Assembly (NCBI GenBank): GCA_965226695.1
Contig: OZ245405.1
Coordinates: 3,410,001 to 3,474,000, forward strand
DNA: 64,000 nt
Source: CATOSD01 sp965226695
Lineage (GTDB): Bacteria > Chloroflexota > Dehalococcoidia > Lucifugimonadales > CATOSD01
Direction: 5' to 3'
Positions 8,378 to 15,009 of this stretch are shown here, piece by piece. The notes below the pieces were generated by a model. The model was not told the DNA's origin, made no database searches, and was given only the letters and a program-made list of their open reading frames with translations. Within the stretch, counting starts at the first letter, position 1. Every line of letters starts with the position of its first letter. A program made the position numbers and the translations under genes.

Positions 8378-10033
8378 CTATTGAGTGCCAAGCGAACGGT
8401 GAATGCTGTGGAGAAAGTCAACGAGTTCTTTCATCTCCGACTCGACCTGCTCTCGCGTGATTCTACTAGCCGCCTCCTCGGCTAGAATCGGTTTCCACCA
8501 ATTCTTATGAGGTTCTCTACCAAGCAATTTGCGGAGTTCAACGACTCTCTGTCCCACTTCAATGGGTTCTTCTACTTCCTTGCCAAACTCAGTGTCAAGG
8601 ACTTCCTTCAAGACCTCCTGGGGATAGTAGTCTTCCAAGTCGCCCTTCTCCAGAATCAAGCAGTGCTCAGGCTTTACGTGCTCTTTCTCAATCGCACGCT
8701 CAGCTTCGTTGGCAGCACCCTTGTCCAAGATGATGTACAAGGGAAGCCCGGCATCTCTTCCTACCTCTGCCCAGAATTCGATCTTGCGTCTTCCTCTCGA
8801 ATCACCGTTTGCCCGCACTATCCTTACATGCCTCTCCGCCAGAGACGCATTGACTTTGTTGCTGACGATGTTGAAGAACGTCTCGTCCGAGAGGCCCTCA
8901 ACAAGCAGAATCGCATCGCTGAATAGGACGTCACTTGGCCGCAATCCGATGTCAAGCAGAAGGTTTCTAAGACCTTCAATGTTACGCATGGGCGAGACCG
9001 CAGTGCTATCGCCTTCCTTCTTTACGACGTAGAAGGATTCGAGTGACGACTGTTCGATCAGGAACGGTGAATGTGTGCAGACGAAGAATTGTTTGTCCGC
9101 TGCCCACGTACTGGTCAGAAGTTGGCCTACCTGTTTGACCAACCCAGGATGGAGATGGGTCTCAGGCTCCTCAATCGCCATGACTTGCGAACCGCGCTCG
9201 ATTCGGTCAATTAGCCGTAACGTTGCCTGACTACCTTCACCAGTCATTCCCAATGGGATGGTAATATCACCTTCTTCCACATCAATTGCGGATCTCACTC
9301 CCACCGGAGTCTGACTGTTTGGCGCAATCTCCTGAAAACGTTGTTTTGTCCTCGTCCAGGGTTGGCGGTAGATTCCTCGAGATTCCGAGAGTCCCCACAT
9401 TTCCTGAACATGGTTGGCGTCCACTATGGTCGGACGCTCAGAGAATCTGTTCTCCCAATGTCGAGGGGCTTCGGTCGTGTGGATGACGCTGAAAGCGGAC
9501 TTTAACGACATCGCCAACCGGGGCACGAGTCGGTCGAAATCAACCAGTTCTGGCGGCTCATCGTCAGTCCCGGGGCTTAGCATTAACACTTCAGTTCGAA
9601 ATTCACCGTCGACGACGACTTCAGCTTCCCCGATTTTGAGAGCGGAAGTCACCCAGTTCACACTCCCGTCCCTGACCTCAAGCCGCTTTTGGAGAACGAC
9701 CTCGACCTCTTCTTCCTCTTTTGAGGCCGTCTCTTGGTCAGTAGCAAGAACCTCGGCCCACTCTGTTGTGGTGAGCATTATGGTGGCGGTGATTTCCGGA
9801 CTTGGGCTCACGTGGACGTTGTGTTGATAGAAGAGATGCTGAAAGGCATCAACAGCACCCAGATCTCGTCGCAAATCAGTTCCGAACTCGGAGAACAACA
9901 GGGCCAATGCGTCTATCAAGTTTGACTTGCCCGAACTGTTCTTGCCGATGAACACCACGAGGTTAGGCAGGTCAGGAAGGTCTATGTCTGCCAAGCTCGT
10001 GAAGTTTTGGACCTTGAGGCTTTTGATTCTCAT
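8378..10033 (-). CDS. OLD-family-like AAA ATPase with TOPRIM domain
   Basis: A 551-residue protein. The N-terminal SMC/ABC-like ATPase domain begins MRIKSLKVQNFTSLADIDL and has Walker A GKNSSGKS (about residue 31), an acidic insert (KEEEEVEV), a signature-like GMTGEGSQATLRLI, and Walker B VMAIEEPETHLHP followed by the His switch FVCTHSPF. The C-terminal half is TOPRIM-like, with AILLVEGLSDETFF supplying the first Glu. The second acidic motif reads IILDKGA, lacking the usual DxD pair. OLD-family nucleases such as GajA act in phage defence with a UvrD-like partner; no partner is present. The gene sits between the binding-protein gene and its 3' duplicate, beside an HsdS fragment, which suggests acquired defence cargo (inference). 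Confidence 0.85.
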   Translation of the reverse strand: MRIKSLKVQNFTSLADIDLPDLPNLVVFIGKNSSGKSNLIDALALLFSEFGTDLRRDLGAVDAFQHLFYQHNVHVSPSPEITATIMLTTTEWAEVLATDQETASKEEEEVEVVLQKRLEVRDGSVNWVTSALKIGEAEVVVDGEFRTEVLMLSPGTDDEPPELVDFDRLVPRLAMSLKSAFSVIHTTEAPRHWENRFSERPTIVDANHVQEMWGLSESRGIYRQPWTRTKQRFQEIAPNSQTPVGVRSAIDVEEGDITIPLGMTGEGSQATLRLIDRIERGSQVMAIEEPETHLHPGLVKQVGQLLTSTWAADKQFFVCTHSPFLIEQSSLESFYVVKKEGDSTAVSPMRNIEGLRNLLLDIGLRPSDVLFSDAILLVEGLSDETFFNIVSNKVNASLAERHVRIVRANGDSRGRRKIEFWAEVGRDAGLPLYIILDKGAANEAERAIEKEHVKPEHCLILEKGDLEDYYPQEVLKEVLDTEFGKEVEEPIEVGQRVVELRKLLGREPHKNWWKPILAEEAASRITREQVESEMKELVDFLHSIHRSLGTQ

Positions 10034-10104
10034 ATCGCTAAACCCTGTGTTGCTTTCATTGCGTCAACAACCCACCCCGTCAGCAGCGCATCATCAGCAG
10101 ATGC

Positions 10105-10310
10105 CTACAGCGATTGTAACCCATCTAGCTGTTTTCGTTCTCCTGCCGCCGCGTCGTCCACCCCGCCCAGCAATTCAGCGATGGCCCGCTGTTCAGGGAG
10201 CGGTGGATGCGGCATACGGACTCTCCCAAGCTCTGTTTGAGTGATGAGAGGCTGGGCCGTCTTCGACCCCAAACTAGGCGAGCCGGCTTGCGTCAACGCC
10301 CGATACAGGT
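10105..10310 (-). pseudogene. Fragment of a type I restriction specificity subunit (HsdS)
   Basis: The frame contains AQPLITQTELGRVRMPHPPLPEQRAIAELL, written here as two pieces (AQPLITQTEL and PPLPEQRAIA), which is the hallmark end of an HsdS target-recognition domain plus the following conserved helix. It stops after LDGLQSL, and the upstream side runs into the duplicated binding-protein segment on the other strand. No R or M gene is adjacent. It is a remnant of a type I system different from the one at 41-46 kb. Confidence 0.75.
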
Positions 10311-10318
10311 ATACAGGT

Positions 10319-10573
10319 ATGGTGGGCGCCGGGATCCTGGAAACGGTGCCGAACCGCGCCAACGCCGAGCGATTCCTGCGCTTTCTGCTCTCCGAGGAGG
10401 CGCAGCGCTACCTGACCGACCGCGCCTACGACTACCCGCTTGCCGGCGGGGCCGCGCCCAACGCCGCTCTGACACCGCTCGACCAGATACGCCGCCCCGA
10501 CGTCGAGCAGGCCCAGCTCGGCGACGTGCGCCCCACCGAGCGCCTCATGCGCGAGGTGGGCGTGATACCGTAG
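10319..10573 (+). pseudogene. 3' fragment of a second iron-binding-protein gene
   Basis: This segment encodes the last about 84 residues of the binding protein at 7142-8176 (GAGILET to MREVGVIP) and has the same stop. Many of the base differences are synonymous (for example ATA to ATC), so the copy looks like a once-functional paralogue that lost its 5' part, not a fresh duplication. A short tandem repeat (ATACAGGT twice) marks the junction near 10303-10318. Confidence 0.85.
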
Positions 10574-10657
10574 CCGGCGGCACCACCTATTCGTCATTCC
10601 GGCCCGCGAGCCGGAATCCAGGGGAGGGGGCTATCCACTTTAGACGTGCGAATGTTC

Positions 10658-10663
10658 TATAAT
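10658..10663 (+). promoter_or_regulatory. -10 box of priA, probably giving a leaderless mRNA
   Basis: A perfect TATAAT ends 10 bases before the priA ATG (10674). Transcription starting about seven bases downstream would leave only a few bases before the start codon, and no ribosome-binding site is visible. No convincing -35 box is seen. Confidence 0.5.
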
Positions 10664-10673
10664 CGCATCACCC

Positions 10674-13112
10674 ATGAGATTCGCCGAAGTCGCCGTCGAC
10701 GCTCCCGCTGGCTTCGCCCGCACGTTCAGCTACTCCATACCCCAGGAAATTAGCGTGCAACCGGGCCAGCTAGTCCGCGTGCCTTTCGGCGCCCAGCGCC
10801 TGCAGGGCATGGTGTTCTCGCTCGAAGACACGCCCCAGGTCCCGCAGACCCGCGACATCCTGGGCGTCGCGAGCGCCGAGCCCCTGCTGACGCCCACGCA
10901 GCTCGAGCTCGCCACCTGGATCAGCGGCTACTACATGTGCCCGCTCATGGACGCCGCCGCGCTTATGATGCCCCCCGGCCGCCGCGTCCGCCCGAGGGCC
11001 GTCCTCTCCCTGGGCGAGCACGCCGACGCCGACGAACTCTCCCTGACTCCCCTGCAACAACGCGTGCTGGACTACGTGCGCAGGCGCGGCCAGGTCGACG
11101 AGACCCGGCTCGCCGCGGCGCTCGGCGAGTCGGCCCGCGCGTCGGCTGGGAGCCTGGCCCGCCGGGGTGTGCTGGAGCGTCGCGCCGAGGAACGCCGCCC
11201 CACCGGCCGGCCGCTGCGCCGCAAGCGGTTGCGGCTGGTGGACGGCGGCGGGCAGGGGCTGCGACGGTGGCTCGCCGAGGCCGAGCGCGACGAGAAGGAG
11301 GTCGCTCTCGCCGAGCACCTGCTGGCCGGCGGCGCGCCGCTCCTGCTCAGCGAGGCGAATGCCCGGTACGGCAGCCCAGCCGTCAACAGGCTCGTCGGGA
11401 CCGGCTTGGTGGAAAAGGAGGATGCGACTATCGAGCGCGACCCTCTGGCCGGCAGAACCTTCCAGACTGTCGCACCGCCCGTGCTGACGCCCGGCCAGGA
11501 GGAGGTCGCGAAGGAGATTCGCGCCGCCCTGGCCGACGAGTCCGCGTCGCCCAGGGCCTTCCTCCTCCAGGGCGTGACCGGCAGCGGCAAGACCGAGGTC
11601 TACCTCGACGCGGTGGACGAGTGCCGCCGCCTTGGCAAGCGGGCCATCGCGCTGGTGCCGGAGATAGCCCTCACCCACCAGACCATCGAGCGCTTCTCCG
11701 CCAGGTTCCCGGGGCGAGTCGCGGTGCTCCACAGCGGCCTGGCCTCCGGCGAGCGCTTCGACCAGTGGCACGGCATCAGGCGCGGCGACTACGACGTCGT
11801 GATCGGCACGCGCAGCGCGATCTTCGCCCCTCTGCCGGACCTCGGGCTTGTTGTGATCGACGAGGAGCACGACTGGAACTACAAAGAAGCCAGCAGCAGT
11901 CCCCGCTACCACGCCCGCGACGTGGCCCTCAAGCTGTGCGAGCTGAGCGGCGCGGCGCTCGTGATGGGCAGCGCGACCCCGGACGTGGGCACCTACTACA
12001 TGGGCCGGCGCCGCCAGATCGACCTCCGGCTGCTACCTCACAGGGTCCGCTCCGGCGCCGGACCGTCGGGCCCCGAGCAGGCGCCGCTCGCCCGCGTCTC
12101 GGTGGTGGACATGAAGGAGGAGCTCAGGGCCGGCAACCGGGGCATGTTCAGCCGCGGGCTGACGCGGGCCATCGAGCGCAACCTTGCCTCCGGAGAGCAG
12201 ATCATCCTCTTTCTCAACCGGCGCGGAGCCGCGTCGTTCAGGCAGTGCCGCAGTTGCGGATTCAGACTGCGCTGCCGTCGCTGCGACGTGTCGCTCGCCT
12301 ACCACAACACCCTCGACAGGCTGTTGTGCCACTACTGCGGCTACAGGCGCAGGGCGTCCGCCAAGTGCCCGAGCTGCCTCGGCTTTCAGATGGCCTACTA
12401 CGGCTTCGGCGTCCAGAGCCTGGAGGAGGAGATCGGACGCCTGTTTCCGGGCGTCCGCGTGGCGCGCTGGGACAGCGACGCCGTGAGCGGGGCACGGTCG
12501 CACGCGCGAGTCGCCGAGCGCTTCGAGTCGGGCGAAGCCGAGGTGCTCGTGGGCACTCAGATGGTCACCAAGGGGCTTCACTTCCCGTCGGTGACGCTGG
12601 TGGGCGTGGTGTCCGCCGACATCGGCCTGAACATTCCGGACTTCCGCGCGGGCGAGCGCTCCTTCCAGATACTGTGCCAGGTAGCCGGACGCGCTGGCAG
12701 GGGCGCCAACCCCGGCACGGTGATAGTCCAGTCCTACCAGCCCGACAACTACGCGGTGGCAGCCGCCGCCGCGCAGGACTACCAGCGCTTCTACCGCCAG
12801 GAGATGGCCTACCGCTACGGCCAGGCCAACCCTCCCTACACCAAGCTCATAAGGCTGGTCTACTCGCACCTCAACGCACAGGCGGCCGAGGCCGCGGCCA
12901 ACAGGTTCGCGCGCGCGCTCAGGGAGCAGCGCGAGGCGTGGGGCCTCTCGGACGTCGATCTGCTTGGGCCGACGCCGGCCTACCCCGCCAGGTTGAGAGC
13001 GCGCTACCGCTGGCAGGTACTGCTGCGCGGCCCGGAGCCCCGCAGCCTGCTCGACACCATCGCCGTCCCCCACGGCTGGACCGTCGACGTCGACCCCGCA
13101 ACGCTGGCGTAA
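10674..13112 (+). CDS. priA: Primosomal protein N' (PriA helicase)
   Basis: An 812-residue replication-restart helicase that recognises stalled forks and reloads the replicative helicase. The N-terminal DNA-binding region begins RFAEVAVDAPAGFARTFSY. Walker A is GVTGSGKT (about residue 305), followed by VPEIALTHQ, the DEEH box, and motif V/VI pieces VGTQMVTKGLHFP and QVAGRAGRG. A zinc-binding insert carries the paired cysteines (CRSCGFRLRCRRC, CHYCGYRR, CPSC). Length fits the family, with an enlarged segment before the helicase core. It is monocistronic, with a -10 box directly upstream. Confidence is high. Confidence 0.95.
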   Translation: MRFAEVAVDAPAGFARTFSYSIPQEISVQPGQLVRVPFGAQRLQGMVFSLEDTPQVPQTRDILGVASAEPLLTPTQLELATWISGYYMCPLMDAAALMMPPGRRVRPRAVLSLGEHADADELSLTPLQQRVLDYVRRRGQVDETRLAAALGESARASAGSLARRGVLERRAEERRPTGRPLRRKRLRLVDGGGQGLRRWLAEAERDEKEVALAEHLLAGGAPLLLSEANARYGSPAVNRLVGTGLVEKEDATIERDPLAGRTFQTVAPPVLTPGQEEVAKEIRAALADESASPRAFLLQGVTGSGKTEVYLDAVDECRRLGKRAIALVPEIALTHQTIERFSARFPGRVAVLHSGLASGERFDQWHGIRRGDYDVVIGTRSAIFAPLPDLGLVVIDEEHDWNYKEASSSPRYHARDVALKLCELSGAALVMGSATPDVGTYYMGRRRQIDLRLLPHRVRSGAGPSGPEQAPLARVSVVDMKEELRAGNRGMFSRGLTRAIERNLASGEQIILFLNRRGAASFRQCRSCGFRLRCRRCDVSLAYHNTLDRLLCHYCGYRRRASAKCPSCLGFQMAYYGFGVQSLEEEIGRLFPGVRVARWDSDAVSGARSHARVAERFESGEAEVLVGTQMVTKGLHFPSVTLVGVVSADIGLNIPDFRAGERSFQILCQVAGRAGRGANPGTVIVQSYQPDNYAVAAAAAQDYQRFYRQEMAYRYGQANPPYTKLIRLVYSHLNAQAAEAAANRFARALREQREAWGLSDVDLLGPTPAYPARLRARYRWQVLLRGPEPRSLLDTIAVPHGWTVDVDPATLA

Positions 13113-13185
13113 GCAAACGCCAGTCCGTTCCCCCTCGACGGGCTGATAGGGGTAGGCATCTCAACTAAGCCTTCCGAATTGTCCC

Positions 13186-13423
13186 TTCCCCCTTGATACG
13201 TGTGATGCAAATTAGATTTGTGGAATGACCACACAAGAGGCAGCTTGGTGTGGATGGCCGAGCTTGGTGGCCTTTTTTTGCGGTTTAAGCACCGCCTTCG
13301 ACTCAGCACAGCCCTAGCACTCGCCAATTTGGCGGCTTTCGGTCCGAAGACCGCCCTAAACAGGCATATCGGCCACTCTAATATGCATCACGCGTTTGAT
13401 GGGGGAAGGTTAGGATGGGGGTG
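13186..13423 (+). repeat. Type R1 palindromic repeat interrupted by a MITE
   Basis: CCCTTCCCCCTTGAT lies at the left and TTGATGGGGGAAGG plus TTAGGATGGGGGTGA at the right. Joined, they form one ordinary R1 repeat; the intervening 198 bp is the MITE. Confidence 0.85.
13198..13395. mobile_element. 198-bp MITE with 19-bp inverted repeats and 5-bp target duplication
   Basis: The ends ACGTGTGATGCAAATTAGA and the complement of the right end ACGCGTGATGCATATTAGA match at 17 of 19 positions. TTGAT is duplicated on both sides (13193-13197, 13396-13400). No protein-coding frame of note is inside; internal small palindromes include CGCCAATTTGGCG. It has no TIR similarity to the IS elements of this window, so its helper transposase is unknown. 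Confidence 0.88.
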
Positions 13424-13496
13424 ATGCGGCGCGCTTGCCTGATGCGCCACAGGTAGGCGCGGGTTTGAAATCCGCCCGCGCGACGCCCTCTCCGTT

Positions 13497-13802
13497 GTCA
13501 TTCCGAGCGGAGCGCAGCGCAGCCGAGGAATCTTAAACCCAAGTCATCACCAAGCCTCCGCCACCCCTCCCTTGAATCCCACGCACATCCGTGCTATTCT
13601 GCCTGCGGCGGGTGACAGACCCCGCCAACCGGCCGCCCCGGAAACCGGGATTGGGACCCCCGCCGACCTGTCTCATTTCCGCCCAAAACTACGGCATTCG
13701 TACCCAAATCCGGGCTCGCCACCGCCACTGACCACGGCGAACCGCCAACACTCCCAGCTAGGAAATGGAACAGAATGGAACAGAATGAGACACTTTTCGC
13801 GA
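13497..13802 (-). promoter_or_regulatory. Conserved upstream element, copy 1 (in the 884-bp gap before the aminotransferase)
   Basis: About 300 bp that match 38279-38628 in inverted orientation. Shared blocks are the complement of GGAAATGAGACAGGTCG (13664-13680), CGAAAAGTGT (complement at 13791-13800), CTAGCTGG, AGCACGGATGTGCGTGGG (complement at 13578-13595) and GATTCCTCGGCT. Within it TTGAAT-17-TATTCT (13572-13600, + strand) forms a promoter-like pair whose spacer is the inverted repeat GCAC-ATCC-GTGC. Downstream is a run of near-repeats of AATGGAACAG (13765-13790). The pair points to the aminotransferase gene at 13997. Confidence 0.6.
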
Positions 13803-13996
13803 TTTTACCCATCCAAAAGAGGCCTGCGGCCCTCTCCAGATCGCCCGCTGCACCGGGGCAGGCCCGACGCCGCTCTCGCCGCGCCGCCCCTCGAGCACGA
13901 CTGACCCGTTGACATATTCCCCCACATCGCCCACAACGCTATACTGTCTCCAACACAACAGACACGACCGGCAGCGCGCTGGCGAAAGGGGTACGC

Positions 13997-14902
13997 ATGG
14001 CAGACTACGTGGCATATTTCAACGGGGATTGGGTGTCCTTCGAAGACGTGAAGGTGTCGCCGCACGACCGCGGCTTCACCGTGGCGGACGTCGTGTTCGA
14101 CGTGGCCCGCACGTTCAACGGCAAGAGCTTTCGCATGAAGCAGCACGTCGACCGGCTCTACCGCTCGCTCAAGTTCGTTCGCATAGATCCGGGGCTCTCC
14201 CCTGACGAGATGCTGTCCATCAGCGAGGAGTCTATCGAGCGCAACATGGACCTGCTGCCGGACGCGGGCGACTTCACCGTTCGCCAGTGGGTCACGCGCG
14301 GGCCGGGCCGCTGGGCGCACACAGCCGGACCGCCCACCGTGTGCGTCGAGGTGCAGCGCATCAGCTTCGAGCGCTACGCCGGCCTGTACACGGACGGCGC
14401 CCACGGCGTCATAGCCCGCACCCGCAGCTATCCCGCGGAGTCTCTCGACCCCAAGGTCAAGCACTACAGCCGCATGAACTTCAACCTCGCCGAGCTTGAG
14501 GCCGCCGACGTCGATGAGTCCGCCTGGCCGATCCTGCTGGACGTGGACGGCAACCTGACGGAGGGCACCGGCTACAACGTGTTCCTGGTGACCGACGGCG
14601 TGCTAAGGCTTCCCGGCGACACCACGCTGTTGCAGGGCGTGTCGCGCGGCATGGTGGTTGATCTGGCGCGGCAGCTCGACATCCCCATCGCCGAAGAGGA
14701 GCTGCAACCCTACGACCTCTACACCGCCGACGAGGTGTTCTTCTCCGGCACCAGCCCCTGCGTGCTGCCCGTCACGCGGGTCGACCGGCGGGAGGTCGGC
14801 GACGGCTCGCCGGGGCCGGTCACCCAGCAGCTTCTCGCCGCGTGGAGCGAGACCGCGGGGCTGGACATAGTGGACCAGGCAATGCGCTTCAGCAGAGGAT
14901 GA
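13997..14902 (+). CDS. Class IV PLP aminotransferase (branched-chain/D-amino-acid type)
   Basis: A 301-residue fold-type IV PLP enzyme. The N-terminus YVAYFNGDWVSFEDVKVSPHDRGF is typical of branched-chain and D-amino-acid transaminases. The Schiff-base lysine is expected in DPKVKHYSRMNF (about residue 155), and the phosphate-binding region appears as EGTGYNVFLV and LLQGVSRG. The acceptor cannot be specified; D-alanine, branched-chain and (R)-amine transaminases share these motifs. It stands alone, with a long repeat-rich upstream region that contains a conserved regulatory-looking element pointing at it. An IS-derived MITE lies immediately after the stop codon. Confidence 0.88.
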   Translation: MADYVAYFNGDWVSFEDVKVSPHDRGFTVADVVFDVARTFNGKSFRMKQHVDRLYRSLKFVRIDPGLSPDEMLSISEESIERNMDLLPDAGDFTVRQWVTRGPGRWAHTAGPPTVCVEVQRISFERYAGLYTDGAHGVIARTRSYPAESLDPKVKHYSRMNFNLAELEAADVDESAWPILLDVDGNLTEGTGYNVFLVTDGVLRLPGDTTLLQGVSRGMVVDLARQLDIPIAEEELQPYDLYTADEVFFSGTSPCVLPVTRVDRREVGDGSPGPVTQQLLAAWSETAGLDIVDQAMRFSRG

Positions 14903-14914
14903 CCCGTCCCCTAA

Positions 14915-15009
14915 GAGGGTGTTTACAACGTCCCTTCCCCCTTGATGGGGGAAGGTTACGATGGGGGTGAAGTGAAGGTGTTTAGGGAATCACCTCTTGA
15001 AACACCCTC
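14915..15009. mobile_element. 95-bp MITE related to the IS5-family element
   Basis: Ends GAGGGTGTTT (14915-14924) and AAACACCCTC (15000-15009) are identical to the outer ten bases of the IS at 1311-2180, with A/T-rich trinucleotides TAA and TTA outside. Inside are an R1 palindrome (14932-14970) and a small hairpin. No coding capacity. It could be moved by the IS5-type transposase. Confidence 0.75.

Noticed and set aside
10937..13168. 743-codon open frame overlapping priA
   Set aside because: Arg/Pro/Gly-rich shadow in another frame of a clear priA gene.
13310..13335. Half of a CIRCE-like operator (TAGCACTC) near the MITE
   Set aside because: The second half GAGTGCTA is absent and it lies inside a mobile element; hrcA is 20 kb away. 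No CIRCE was found near hrcA either.
13909..13945. TTGACA and TATACT upstream of the class IV aminotransferase as a promoter
   Set aside because: The spacing is 25 bases, far from 16-18, so the two boxes cannot form one sigma70 promoter.
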